Assembly (NCBI GenBank): GCA_964478545.1
Contig: CAYZIS010000005.1
Coordinates: forward strand, 1 to 64,000
Length of the DNA stretch: 64,000 nt
Origin: DQWO01 sp964478545
GTDB lineage: Bacteria; Desulfobacterota; Anaeroferrophillalia; Anaeroferrophillales; Anaeroferrophillaceae
Direction of reading: 5' to 3'
The translations under genes and the position numbers were made by a program. Below, piece after piece: positions 23,454 to 32,723 of the stretch (position 1 is the stretch's first letter; every line of letters begins with the position of its first letter). The notes below the pieces were generated by a model. It was not told the origin of the DNA. It did not search any database and worked only from the letters and a program-made list of their open reading frames with translations.

Positions 23454-24344
23454 TCATAATTTCTTCATCAGCAACTGATCACGGATAGCCAGGATAGTAC
23501 GAACATAAAGTTTACTGTGATTATAAGACCAGATTGCCTTTTCTTCTTTTTCAGGGGTCATTTTCCCTCTCCAACCGTGCCGGCTTAGATAATTCATCAC
23601 ACTGGCCGCTGCATCCTGATAGAGATAAAGGTCGATGATACCATCAGCATTACCATCAGCAGCATAACTAAGAAAACTGGAGGGAATAAACTGAGGGATG
23701 CCAAAAGCACCAGCCCACGACCCTTTCAATTGAGCTATATCAACCTTTTGCCGCATGTTGAGCAGGGCTTTCAACTGACCATACGCCCAGGATGATTTCC
23801 GGGCGGCCCGCTTAGCCAGCCACTGGTAATCAATTTCTGGATATGATTTTTTTAAAAGGTCATAAGTCTGGCACAGTAACGGCTCCCGGTCGCACAAGGA
23901 TAGTGAAGTAAAAACCTTCAGCAGAGGATAGCGGCCACCATTACTGCCAAAATGTGATTCCACCAAAAATATAGCGGCCACCAGTTCTTTGGAAACCAAG
24001 AACCGATCTTCCATTTTTTTCAGCCAGGATGCATTATTTTCCAAAAACTTCCGGGCCAGACTCAAGGGTTTTTCATTCAGAAAATAGTCATAAGATGCCT
24101 GTTTTTCAACCTGTTTCAAATTTTTAGCCACTATTGCCGGATCAATAGCCAGACTGGCTTCGGTCAAATAACGTTTAACCACCTGCGGGCCAATATCCTT
24201 TTCCGCTCCCAGGCGATTGACAAGCACCGACACAGCTGTTTTTTCTGAAGCAACAACAGGTTGAGTAAAAACCGAGCTCAACACCGATGAAAGTAAAAAC
24301 GGAAAAAGCAAAAACGGAAGACGACAGGATTGTAAAGTTTTCAT
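23454..24344 (-). CDS. MltB-type lytic murein transglycosylase
   Basis: 296 residues with an N-terminal signal peptide (LPFLLFPFLLSSVLSSVF then TQPVVA) and the SLT_2 fold: catalytic Glu in AIFLVESHFG, GSWAGAFGIPQFIPSSF, DGNADGIIDLY (Asp-rich turn) and YLSRHGW. It cleaves peptidoglycan glycan strands in the periplasm, leaving anhydro-muropeptides. No lipobox, so it is likely soluble. Divergent from the cheX gene at 24523. Confidence 0.92.
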   Translation of the reverse strand: MKTLQSCRLPFLLFPFLLSSVLSSVFTQPVVASEKTAVSVLVNRLGAEKDIGPQVVKRYLTEASLAIDPAIVAKNLKQVEKQASYDYFLNEKPLSLARKFLENNASWLKKMEDRFLVSKELVAAIFLVESHFGSNGGRYPLLKVFTSLSLCDREPLLCQTYDLLKKSYPEIDYQWLAKRAARKSSWAYGQLKALLNMRQKVDIAQLKGSWAGAFGIPQFIPSSFLSYAADGNADGIIDLYLYQDAAASVMNYLSRHGWRGKMTPEKEEKAIWSYNHSKLYVRTILAIRDQLLMKKL

Positions 24345-24522
24345 GAGTAAACCCTAAAAAAAAGGGGAAAGACTGATGGCATAGAACATCAAACATTTTC
24401 AATTTAACAATTATGTGAAAAAAAATCTATAAAAATACTTGAATATAGCCACTCGATTTGTTATCTGAATATAATAATATTTTAGTAGAAAAAATCTCAT
24501 CATACCTGTCAAGGAGCTGCCA

Positions 24523-24984
24523 GTGGACGTTCGATATATCAACCCATTTCTTGAGGCTACAATTCACGTCTTGAAAACCATGGCTTTTGTCAATTCCAAA
24601 CCGGGAAAGCCATATATAAAAAAGGATGAAATAGCCAAGGGGGACATTACCGGAGTTATCGGCATATCCGGAGATCACGAAGGCTCTCTATCCATTTCTT
24701 TTTCTTTCCCCTGCATTAAAGGTATTCTGGAAAAGATGCTGGGTGAAGTCCATGACGAACTGGATGAGGAAGTCAACGACGCGGTAGGTGAGCTGACGAA
24801 CATGATCTGTGGTCAGGCAAGGACGAAGCTTGAATCCATGAAAATTAATCTTAAAGCCGGTATCCCAACCATTATTGCCGGCACCAATCACACCATACGT
24901 CACATCACCTCATCACCAGTAATCGTCCTGCCCTTTTCTACTGATTATGGCTCTTTTTCAGTTGAATTCTCACTGATCAGCTAA
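24523..24984 (+). CDS. CheX-like chemotaxis phosphatase family protein
   Basis: 153 residues, GTG start with AAGGAG ribosome site. Contains the CheX/CheC core: FSFPCIKGILEKMLGE then NDAVGELTNMICGQARTKLE. The E-x-x-N helix (ELTNMI) is the phosphatase motif that acts on CheY-P. It is divergent from mltB and lies 600 bases from a second CheX-like gene on the other strand. Confidence 0.85.
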   Translation: MDVRYINPFLEATIHVLKTMAFVNSKPGKPYIKKDEIAKGDITGVIGISGDHEGSLSISFSFPCIKGILEKMLGEVHDELDEEVNDAVGELTNMICGQARTKLESMKINLKAGIPTIIAGTNHTIRHITSSPVIVLPFSTDYGSFSVEFSLIS

Positions 24985-25120
24985 AATAGTGATATTATAT
25001 GATCCTAATGCTCGATAATAAATGGACAAGTTTTTCAAGATGCTCTTAAAAGAAGAAACAAAGAGGAAAGGCGGCCTTATGGAGCCGTCTTTTGTTAGTG
25101 GTAATTCATCTCAAGTTTCA

Positions 25121-25486
25121 TCAAAGACTCTCAGTCTTTAGTTTTTCCATCAAATAAACCGCATTTTCAACCAGGTTTTCCAGATCATCAGTTATGCTTT
25201 CTGGCTCAATATCTGCTTTACATTCCTCAATAGCTTCGAGCTGCTTTTCCAGACTTGGATTATCCTCAAGAATAAAGCTGCGGACCACCTCTTCAAACTC
25301 CATATACAAATTCAATAAATTTAATACATTATCTATCTTATCGTTCATTATCTTCAACTGAACATCCAATTCATTGAGAATTGACACATGTGTTACTTGT
25401 CCCGCTGAGTTCCCGCCTCTGTTTATGGCATTATTATTCATGATCTCCTGATCCATTTTTTTATCATTACTAACACTGATTATCAT
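25121..25486 (-). CDS. Small helical protein, function unknown
   Basis: Up to 121 residues; a better start is M16 at 25441, which has CAGGAG immediately upstream (M11 at 25456 is also possible). Predicted alpha-helical with leucine-rich stretches (DKIDNVLNLLNLYMEFEEVV, LEKQLEAIEECK, ENAVYLMEKL). No domain recognised. It is the last gene of the minus-strand chemotaxis-like run, 110 bases after the CheX-like gene, so a role with it is possible but unproven. Confidence 0.5.
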   Translation of the reverse strand: MIISVSNDKKMDQEIMNNNAINRGGNSAGQVTHVSILNELDVQLKIMNDKIDNVLNLLNLYMEFEEVVRSFILEDNPSLEKQLEAIEECKADIEPESITDDLENLVENAVYLMEKLKTESL

Positions 25487-25596
25487 CGTCAGACTGAGGA
25501 TAGAACTTTAGATTACCTTGAAAAATGGTTTTTAGGCTTCTTGCCCTTCTGTATTCTTGTGTTTAGCCGTAACTTTTGAGTCCAGATGAAAAGACA

Positions 25597-26055
25597 TTAA
25601 TTCCCCAGACAGCGAACCAAAAGATATCCGTCATCTGAACCATAGCAGTTTATCTCGTTTTTAAGGATGATACGTTCTCCAGACAATACTTTTTCAGTGA
25701 TATCCGGAATACCAAGCACTATAATGCCATCCGGGTCACATAGATTGACTATACCTCCAGCTACCATATTAACCATTTCTTTCAGAACATCCAAAACCTG
25801 AGAATTATTGACATCGCAGATTTCTACTCCGAGAAAGTTTGCGGCCATCTGTTCAGCAAGAGAAATTTGAAAAAAGAAATCAAGATTCAACTTTTTTTGA
25901 GGACCGGTCAATAAAATTTGGACCTGATGAAAATTTACTCCCGCCAGGTCCCTGGCACATTCACGGGCGGAAACCGATTCAATAAAGATGAAAAACATAT
26001 TTTCCAAAACATTAGAAATCACCTTCCTCAAATTCTGTCTTGTCATCTCCAGCAT
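25597..26055 (-). CDS. CheX-like protein (second)
   Basis: 152 residues. The pattern LAEQMAANFLGVE followed by VLDVLKEMVNMVAGG contains the E-x-x-N helix of CheX/CheC phosphatases, here (K)EMVNM. The N-terminus MFFIFIE is the usual first strand. Start may be at 26055 or at the next Met, 26046; both overlap the end of the receiver gene by 35-44 bases, so the two are translationally linked and their products probably interact. Confidence 0.8.
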   Translation of the reverse strand: MLEMTRQNLRKVISNVLENMFFIFIESVSARECARDLAGVNFHQVQILLTGPQKKLNLDFFFQISLAEQMAANFLGVEICDVNNSQVLDVLKEMVNMVAGGIVNLCDPDGIIVLGIPDITEKVLSGERIILKNEINCYGSDDGYLLVRCLGN

Positions 26056-26434
26056 CTTCTACTCCTAAAATCTTCTGCAATAACCGTTTTATCTCTTCAG
26101 GATGAAACGGTTTGGTTATATAGCCGGAAGCTCCCAATTCCATCACTTTATTGACCAGTTGCTCCCGGGCTTCCGTGGTCACCATAACAACCGGTATGTG
26201 ACATAGGGCTTTATTTTTTTTAACCTTTTCAAGCAAGGTAATACCATCCATCTCAGGCATATGGATATCACTGAGAACCAGATCAACCTTCTTGCCGGCA
26301 AGGACTTTAATGGCCTCCAAACCGTTCCCGGCTTCATAAATATTACCGGTAACAAAACCAGAAATGGAGATCACCCGCTTTATAATCTGCCGGATAGAAA
26401 CCGAATCATCCACTATCAAAAGGTTAAAAGTCAT
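26012..26434 (-). CDS. CheY-like single-domain response regulator
   Basis: 140 residues. Receiver signature complete: acidic pair DD (LLIVDDSVSIRQ), phospho-acceptor Asp in LVLSDIHMPEMDG, Thr in VMVTTEA and Lys in YITKPF. A 20-residue acidic tail follows. No output domain, so it signals by protein contact like CheY. It sits between the HDOD gene and a CheX-type phosphatase. Confidence 0.93.
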   Translation of the reverse strand: MTFNLLIVDDSVSIRQIIKRVISISGFVTGNIYEAGNGLEAIKVLAGKKVDLVLSDIHMPEMDGITLLEKVKKNKALCHIPVVMVTTEAREQLVNKVMELGASGYITKPFHPEEIKRLLQKILGVEDAGDDKTEFEEGDF

Positions 26435-26488
26435 TACACCGGTCCTCCTTGATAAAATCTATCTTAGATTCAACTATCGTCATTTTTC

Positions 26489-27352
26489 TCACAATACATC
26501 CTTAACATCAATCATTTCCTGAGCCTTGTCCATTTCTTCCTGAAATTCCATCATTAAAGCCTCAATATCATTCTTTTTAAGTTTAAGCTTATCAACCAGC
26601 AGGTGAGGAACATGATAGGACAAACCATCAACCGAGGTGCCATAACCAACCATCAGGACCAAGCCATCAGATAATGCTATAAGTTCACTCAACAAGCGAA
26701 AAGTTTTCGGTGATTTTTCAGGTTCATGATGAAAGCGAATCGCAGCTACAATTGAATCTGGAAATTTCCATAGTTCCGCCAATCGACCGCCAATCTCTGC
26801 ATGATCAAAGCCAAGCACCCGACGTTCGGCATCATGAAACGACAGTTTTTCCTCTTTCACTATCATTTCAATCTCGGCAAACTCCTGGCTGACATAGGTA
26901 CTTAAAACAACTTTTCCCACATCATGAAGCAAAGCTGCCGTATAAATACTATTCTCATCCAATGGCAATCGCAGATGCCGCGCCAGGACCTGGGACATCA
27001 AGGCACAGGCAATGGCATGCTGCCAGAGTTCTCCAACAAAATATGAATATCCTTTTTCAGGACGATCATAAATATCTTTGGCACCACTGGCTAAAAGAAC
27101 CTGTCTCAATTGGATAGTCCCAAGGTAAACAACTGCTTCCTTTAGAGATGAAACTTTGCGGGGCAAACCAAAATAAGCTGAATTGCACAGCTTCAGGATA
27201 TTGGCGGTAATCGATTGATCAAGACGAATCACCTCAACCAGATCACTGACAATATATTGTGGATTGCTGATAATTTCCATTGCCTTGACAACCACTTGCG
27301 GAAAAGGTGGAATCTGATGAATGCTTGCCAGAATTTCGTCCATGTGTTTCAT
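26489..27352 (-). CDS. HDOD-domain signalling protein
   Basis: 287 residues, nearly all one HDOD domain: IPPFPQVVVKAMEIISNP, LDQSITANILKLCNSAYFGL, AVVYLGTIQLRQVLLA. Unusually for HDOD it also keeps an HD-like LLHDVGKVVL motif and FDHAEIGGRLAELW, so residual metal binding is conceivable. HDOD proteins act in two-component and c-di-GMP networks. It overlaps cheD by 4 bases. Confidence 0.9.
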   Translation of the reverse strand: MKHMDEILASIHQIPPFPQVVVKAMEIISNPQYIVSDLVEVIRLDQSITANILKLCNSAYFGLPRKVSSLKEAVVYLGTIQLRQVLLASGAKDIYDRPEKGYSYFVGELWQHAIACALMSQVLARHLRLPLDENSIYTAALLHDVGKVVLSTYVSQEFAEIEMIVKEEKLSFHDAERRVLGFDHAEIGGRLAELWKFPDSIVAAIRFHHEPEKSPKTFRLLSELIALSDGLVLMVGYGTSVDGLSYHVPHLLVDKLKLKKNDIEALMMEFQEEMDKAQEMIDVKDVL

Positions 27353-27831
27353 AGCAGCACCATTTCTTCCCGCGATAACTTTACCATTACCTGTCCATCT
27401 GATAACCGCAAATACATGGTCCGATTATTACTCCCACCAATACTTTCAGCATCAATCATGACATTATTTTTCCAAAGGATTTTTCGCAAAAAAGCATAAT
27501 TACGCTTTCCTATATTAAACATTCCACCTTCATTCATCACCTGTCCGCCACCGGCAACCTTGACAATTAATCGCTTCTTTTCAGCTCCCAGCTGATAACA
27601 GGCCTTAAAGAGCCGAGGGATCCCGGTGCTGCCAAACATGTAGGGTTTTCTTTCTCCCTTTAACGGATTGATCGAGTCACTGGGCAGCATATAATGCAGT
27701 ATTCCACCCACCTTGGCCACAGGGTCATAGAGAGAAAGCCCGATACAGGAACCCAGACAATAGGTTGTCAGGATATCTGCCGAATCGTCACTTGCTTTCA
27801 TATCTGCGATGCCAATGGTAATTTTCGCCAT
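27349..27831 (-). CDS. cheD: CheD receptor deamidase
   Basis: 160 residues. The catalytic triad landmarks are present: Cys in LGSCIGLSLYD, His in GGILHYMLP, and Thr in TTYCLG. KVAGGGQVM and GGSNNRTMYL are also standard. CheD deamidates Gln residues of chemoreceptors and is bound by CheC/CheX-type proteins. It is the first gene of the run cheD, HDOD, cheY, cheX; no CheA, CheW or receptor is in the window. Confidence 0.95.
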   Translation of the reverse strand: MAKITIGIADMKASDDSADILTTYCLGSCIGLSLYDPVAKVGGILHYMLPSDSINPLKGERKPYMFGSTGIPRLFKACYQLGAEKKRLIVKVAGGGQVMNEGGMFNIGKRNYAFLRKILWKNNVMIDAESIGGSNNRTMYLRLSDGQVMVKLSREEMVLL

Positions 27832-28657
27832 TCACGTTCCCCTGAAAAAAGCTTAAATATGCTGTATAAAGCCAGAGGGATAGCCTCTAAGCATTCCCCT
27901 TGTCTTTTATTATTTATTGCTTTTTCGGTATTCTCCCGGAAATATTTACCATTATTTAGTATCCATCCGGAAACATTCATTTCCTGATAAACGCTTTCAG
28001 CGATAAGACGTCAGTAAAACATTGGAAAAACAGATGGTTAAGCTGTCTGCAGAAAGCTGAGAGCTGATTGCCCATCCGGAAACACCAGTTTCCGGATGGA
28101 TACTATTTAGTAACTTACTCCTGAATTTCTGTCACTCTTTTCAGTACCCCCTTGAGGGGTATAAAAAACAAGAAAATTTTACTTTTTTTCTGGCATTGCC
28201 GGGAATGTATTTCAGGATGTTCGGACTTGGCTCGCAGCGGTTTTGGCCGCCTGGTGGTGTTGGATGTGGTCTGTGAAACGGAACCTGATCCGGCAATCCG
28301 CAGTGATGAGATTTTGCGTGGTGAATGCATCGCCGGCGCCCAGGGAGTCAGTATTGCTTTTGGCCTTATCCTGCAATCAACACCGATGAAAGCCGCCGCC
28401 CGTCAACAAAAATGATTTTTGCTGGACGACGACCGAAAGTTCATGCTACATTGGGGACAAATAAAGTATGATTAACATTTATTCAACTTTCTGAGAAATT
28501 ATGTTACCATGAAGAACACGAAAGGCACGAAGAAAAACAAATTTCATTAAAACTTCGTGTTCATCCTGATCTTCGTGGTGTCTCTGTCATTGCTTTACTG
28601 AAGTATTATCATTGGTTTAGCGTAGGCCAGGAAGTTAAGACTTTCAGGAAAAATAAG
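27832..28657. repeat. 826-base gap: repeat-rich, no intact gene
   Basis: Contains, in order: CATCCGGAAAC repeats with a hairpin (about 27963-28101); the block TTGGAAAAACAGATGG then CTGCAGAAAGCTGA (28021-28060), recurring near 37620-37660; a 69-base repeat (28107-28175) recurring at about 48786-48854; a family 1 MITE-like half (28186-28245); a methyltransferase-like fragment (28231-28415); and unique sequence to 28657. Confidence 0.6.
28231..28415 (+). pseudogene. Fragment of an ArsM-like SAM methyltransferase
   Basis: The frame reads RLVVLDVVCETEPDPAIRSD then EILRGECIAGA, resembling the stretch of ArsM-like methyltransferases around the last core strand (D-V-x-x-x..x-P..x-L-x-G-E-C-x-x-G-A). 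It then diverges into QGVSIAFGLIL and stops at 28415. It is fused at its front to a family 1 repeat piece. A relic, identified from pattern memory only. Confidence 0.35.
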
Positions 28658-30337
28658 ATGTTACTGGGAATCGATGTTGGCGGCACCCACACGGACGCGG
28701 TGGTTATCAATCAGCAGGGAATTGTGGCAGCGGCAAAAGTTATTACCGTCCATGAAAGCCTGCTTCATTCCGTGCAGATGGCACTTGAAGAAGTATTGAA
28801 GAGCGTTAGCCCCCGGCAGATACGTAAAATAAACTTAAGTACCACCCTGACCACCAATGCCATCATTGAGCAGAAGCTTGATCCGGTAGGCATGTTTGTT
28901 TCAGCAGGACCCGGAATTAATCCGGAACAGTATAAAATCGGCAAATACTATTTTCCCTGTCAGGGATCCATTGATCACCGAGGGGTGGAACGTGAGCCTC
29001 TGGCAGACGACCAGATTGAAAGCTATCTTCAGACCTGCAAAGCGAATGATGTTCGACACTATGCCGCCGTCAGCAAATTTTCCCCCCGTAATCCCATTCA
29101 CGAAAAGATTTTAGAGAAAAAATTGCAGCCCTACGCAGATTTCATTACCTTGGGACACCAACTTTCAGGGCGATTGAATTTCCCTCGCCGGATTGCCACT
29201 GCCTATTACAATTCAGCCATCAGGCAGCCCTTCAACCGCTTCGCGGATGCCATCGAAGACAGCGTGAAAAAGCTGGGCATTCAGGCTCCCATTAACATCC
29301 TGAAGGCTGACGGTGGTACCATGCCTTTTTCAGTCTCCCGGCGTTTGCCAGTTGAATCCATCCTTTCAGGGCCAGCTGCCAGCGTTATGGGCATTGTAGC
29401 CCTTTGTGATATCCATGAAGATGCCATTATTCTGGATATAGGCGGCACAACCACGGATATTGCCATTTTTGCCACTGGCGCACCGCTGCTGGAAAAGGAG
29501 GGCATCACCATTGGTGGTCATTCTACTCTGGTTCGCGCACTTATCACCAGATCCATCGGCATCGGCGGCGATTCTCTGGTTCAGATCAACAAAGGAAAAC
29601 TTACGGTAGGGCCACAACGCCAAGGCCCGGCAATGGCCCTTGGTGGCACAAAACCAACGTTGATAGATGCCTGCAACATAAAGGGGTTGGCCACCGCCGG
29701 CAATAAACAGGCTTCCATTGACGGCATAGCCTTATTAGCAGAAAAATTACAAACCACCCCGCCGGAGCTGGCCGACCGGATTATTGAAACCGCTGTTTCC
29801 AGCATCATGAACACGACCCGGGAATTAATTCAGGAAATAAACAACCGGCCGGTTTACACGGTCCATGAAATGCTTACCGACCGCCAGCTGGCTCCGGAAA
29901 AAGTCTATGTTATGGGTGGTCCGGCGGCGGCCATGTCCGGCACGCTGGCCACAGCGTTCAACATACCGGCAACCGTACCCGATGATTATGCCATTGCCAA
30001 TGCCATCGGCGCCGCTCTCACCCGCTCCACCATGGAACTGGAACTTTTCGCCGACACGGAGAAGAAAACCCTGATCATTCCGGTACTGGACATTACGGAA
30101 GAAATACCTTCCCAGTACTCCCTTGATGATGCGGTTTCCAGAGGCAAAACATCCCTGGCAGCTTATCTGCGAAACTTTGAACGGCAAGATATCAATGAAG
30201 ATGACATTGAAATAACTGAGGCTGATTCTTTCAACATGATCAGCAACTATTTTATGGTCGGCAAAAATATCCGGGTCAGCTGCCAGCTGAAACCCGGGAT
30301 CGAACAGACATACCGAAAGGGATTGGAAACCTCATGA
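28658..30337 (+). CDS. Hydantoinase/oxoprolinase (HyuA-like) family protein
   Basis: 559 residues. An ASKHA-type ATPase fold: first phosphate loop GIDVGGTHTDAVVI at the start, second IILDIGGTTTDIAIF near residue 265, and PVESILSGPAASVMG before it. Related to the A subunit of N-methylhydantoinase and 5-oxoprolinase, but shorter than usual (about 650-700), and no HyuB partner is present. Its stop overlaps the next gene's start by 4 bases. The substrate is unknown. Confidence 0.85.
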   Translation: MLLGIDVGGTHTDAVVINQQGIVAAAKVITVHESLLHSVQMALEEVLKSVSPRQIRKINLSTTLTTNAIIEQKLDPVGMFVSAGPGINPEQYKIGKYYFPCQGSIDHRGVEREPLADDQIESYLQTCKANDVRHYAAVSKFSPRNPIHEKILEKKLQPYADFITLGHQLSGRLNFPRRIATAYYNSAIRQPFNRFADAIEDSVKKLGIQAPINILKADGGTMPFSVSRRLPVESILSGPAASVMGIVALCDIHEDAIILDIGGTTTDIAIFATGAPLLEKEGITIGGHSTLVRALITRSIGIGGDSLVQINKGKLTVGPQRQGPAMALGGTKPTLIDACNIKGLATAGNKQASIDGIALLAEKLQTTPPELADRIIETAVSSIMNTTRELIQEINNRPVYTVHEMLTDRQLAPEKVYVMGGPAAAMSGTLATAFNIPATVPDDYAIANAIGAALTRSTMELELFADTEKKTLIIPVLDITEEIPSQYSLDDAVSRGKTSLAAYLRNFERQDINEDDIEITEADSFNMISNYFMVGKNIRVSCQLKPGIEQTYRKGLETS

Positions 30338-31677
30338 TTTCCGCTGACAACAAACTGGGAGTTATTTTTTTCCCGGCCTATGACTGGGCCATCGACGCCA
30401 CCCATCCTGAGCGGGAAGAACGACTGCTCTACACCCAGGACCAGCTGCGGGAGGAGGGAATTTTTGATATCAGCGGCATCAATGAATACAAACCGGAGAT
30501 TGCGGCCCAGGTGGATATCAATCGGACCCATTTCTGCTATCCGAACGTCGAAGCGGTAACCACAGAATCTCACCTGATTGCCGCCGGAGGAGCTATTAAA
30601 GCCGCCCAACTGGTGATGGAAAAGAAGGTTGATAAAGCCTTTGCCATCGTCCGGCCTCCCGGGCACCATGCCATGAAGGTGGTACATGGGAATCGTGGTT
30701 TCTGCAACATCAACAACGAAGCAGTTATGATTGAATATATCCGGGAAACCTATGGTCAGTGTAAAATTGCCATCGTTGACACGGACTGTCACCATGGTGA
30801 CGGCACCCAGAACATCTACTGGCATGACCCCAATACACTGTTCATATCCCTGCATCAGGATGGTCGTACCATCTATCCTGGAACCGGCTTTGTAAGTGAA
30901 CGAGGAGGACCAAACGCCATCAGCAAAACCATTAACATCCCTCTGCCACCCCAAACATCCGACAGCGGTTTTTTATATGTTATAGATGAAGTCGTCCTAC
31001 CAATCCTGGAGGATTTCAAGCCTGACCTAATCATCAACTCCGCCGGCCAGGACAACCATTACACCGACCCGATTACCAACATGAGTTTTTCAGCCCAGGG
31101 TTATGCCAGGCTCAATGAAAAGCTAAACCCTGACATTGCCGTCCTGGAAGGCGGCTATGCCATCCAGGGGGCCCTGCCCTATGTCAACCTGGGCATTGTA
31201 TTAGCCATGGCCGGGGTTGACTACAGCCATGTGAGAGAACCGGACTATGATCCGGAAAAGATACGTCAATCCACAAAAATAGATGTTTATATTGAAAATC
31301 TCTGTCGGGAAATCATGGACCAATACCGACAGCCGATCAAACCGGTCGGCCAGGAAGGTGATTTTTCCAGCCGCTCAAAATCAGTCTATTACGATACCGA
31401 TGGCATCAGTGATGAACAGACAGAAAAGGTGATGATCTGCTCGGCCTGTGCCGGTTTGAGGATTATTGAAAGCAGATCATCGGTTCATGACCGCTGTCTG
31501 GGCATAGAAATTCCCATCAATGCCTGTCCACGGTGTCAGGATGCCGGGCATCGTTCTCTTGAAGATGCCAAGAATGCCATGCGTTATCGTTTCATCAAAT
31601 TGATTAACCGGGTGGACCGAGAATACCAGACATTCAACCAGGAAGAATTATCACCCCTAAGTAAATATTTCTTTTAA
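30334..31677 (+). CDS. Histone-deacetylase-like amidohydrolase with C-terminal Cys cluster
   Basis: 447 residues. HDAC-superfamily catalytic core: RPPGHHAM (His pair), DTDCHHGDGTQ (zinc ligands Asp, His), SLHQDGRTIYPGTG, SAGQDNH (zinc Asp) and VLEGGYA. After about residue 330 an extension contains MICSACAGL and NACPRCQDAGHRS, four Cys that could form a zinc ribbon. Bacterial members deacetylate acetylpolyamines or small amides. It is tightly coupled to the hydantoinase-like gene, suggesting a two-step use of an amide or cyclic imide substrate. Confidence 0.88.
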   Translation: MISADNKLGVIFFPAYDWAIDATHPEREERLLYTQDQLREEGIFDISGINEYKPEIAAQVDINRTHFCYPNVEAVTTESHLIAAGGAIKAAQLVMEKKVDKAFAIVRPPGHHAMKVVHGNRGFCNINNEAVMIEYIRETYGQCKIAIVDTDCHHGDGTQNIYWHDPNTLFISLHQDGRTIYPGTGFVSERGGPNAISKTINIPLPPQTSDSGFLYVIDEVVLPILEDFKPDLIINSAGQDNHYTDPITNMSFSAQGYARLNEKLNPDIAVLEGGYAIQGALPYVNLGIVLAMAGVDYSHVREPDYDPEKIRQSTKIDVYIENLCREIMDQYRQPIKPVGQEGDFSSRSKSVYYDTDGISDEQTEKVMICSACAGLRIIESRSSVHDRCLGIEIPINACPRCQDAGHRSLEDAKNAMRYRFIKLINRVDREYQTFNQEELSPLSKYFF

Positions 31678-31693
31678 GTTCTCCCATTCCATC

Positions 31694-32599
31694 ATGAAAC
31701 CACTCTATCGCCCCCGCTACTGGCCATCATGGGCGGCCGTCTGGCTTGCTAAAGCATTTGGTCTGCTTCCCCTCCCACTGCTCTGGTACCTGGGAACCAT
31801 CACTGGTCGCCTGGCCTACTACCTGCTTGCTTCCCGACGTCGTATTGCCCACCAAAATATTGAGCTTTGTTTTCCTGAACTCTCTGCCAAGGAGGTTAGC
31901 CGCTTAACCCGCCGGCATTTCGCCGCCTTGGGGGTGGCTTTATTCAACAGTGGAGTCAGCTGGGTTGCCTCGAAAAAGCGGCTGAAAAGACTTATACATT
32001 ACCGCAATCGTGAAATCTATGACCGGGTGGTTGCCGAAGGCCGCCACATTATTTTCCTGGCTCCCCATTTTCTTGGCCTTGAGCTCGGGGGCATGTGTTT
32101 TTCCCTCGAATTCCCTGGGGTCAGCATGTACCAGAAAATACATGATCCGGTTATTGACCGGCAGGTATACCAAGGACGCTGCCGATATGGCGGCATCATG
32201 ATCGAGCGTAAAACCTCACTAAAAACCCTGGTGCGCTTATTACGCCAGGGATTAACTTTCTATTATCTGCCAGATCAGAATCCTGGTCGCCGTCGGGGAA
32301 TTTTCGTTCCTTTTTTTGGCATCCAGACCGCGACGTATCCCACTCTCGGCCGGCTTGCCAAACTGGCTGATGCCGTGGTCATTCCCTGTTTCAGCCGTTT
32401 TCTGACTTATGGAAAGGGGGTGGAAATGGTCTTCATGCCGCCACTTGAACCTTTTCCCACCGATGATCCGGTAGCAGATGCGACCCTGATGAATCGTCGC
32501 ATAGAGGAAGGAATCCGACTGATGCCGGAAGATTATTTCTGGATTCACCGGCGGTTTAAAACCAGACCGGTAGGCGAACCATCACTCTATGAAAAGTGA
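31694..32599 (+). CDS. Lipid A lauroyl-type acyltransferase (LpxL/HtrB family)
   Basis: 301 residues. N-terminal hydrophobic segment (LLPLPLLWYLGTITGRLAYY), the H-x4-E catalytic motif in APHFLGLELGG, and LPDQNPGRRRGIFVPFFG typical of LpxL/HtrB. Inner-membrane enzyme adding secondary acyl chains to lipid A. It follows the HDAC-like gene by 16 bases without a clear ribosome site. A family 1 repeat follows. Confidence 0.9.
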   Translation: MKPLYRPRYWPSWAAVWLAKAFGLLPLPLLWYLGTITGRLAYYLLASRRRIAHQNIELCFPELSAKEVSRLTRRHFAALGVALFNSGVSWVASKKRLKRLIHYRNREIYDRVVAEGRHIIFLAPHFLGLELGGMCFSLEFPGVSMYQKIHDPVIDRQVYQGRCRYGGIMIERKTSLKTLVRLLRQGLTFYYLPDQNPGRRRGIFVPFFGIQTATYPTLGRLAKLADAVVIPCFSRFLTYGKGVEMVFMPPLEPFPTDDPVADATLMNRRIEEGIRLMPEDYFWIHRRFKTRPVGEPSLYEK

Positions 32600-32612
32600 T
32601 TTTAACTTATTT

Positions 32613-32723
32613 CTCAACTTTCTGCCTTGCACTGCCAAGAATACATTACAGGATGTTCGGGCTTGGCTCATAGCCGTGTCTGCCGACAGGCAGGCGGTTT
32701 TTAGAGCAACTCAGAAAGTTGAG
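32613..32723 (+). repeat. MITE-like element, family 1, copy 2
   Basis: 111 bases from CTCAACTTTCTG (32613) to TCAGAAAGTTGAG (32711-32723). The interior has ACAGGATGTTCGGGCTTGG and CTCATAGCCGTG. Its right end directly abuts the TAA stop codon (32724-32726) of the minus-strand phosphodiesterase gene, so it lies exactly between two convergent genes. Confidence 0.9.
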
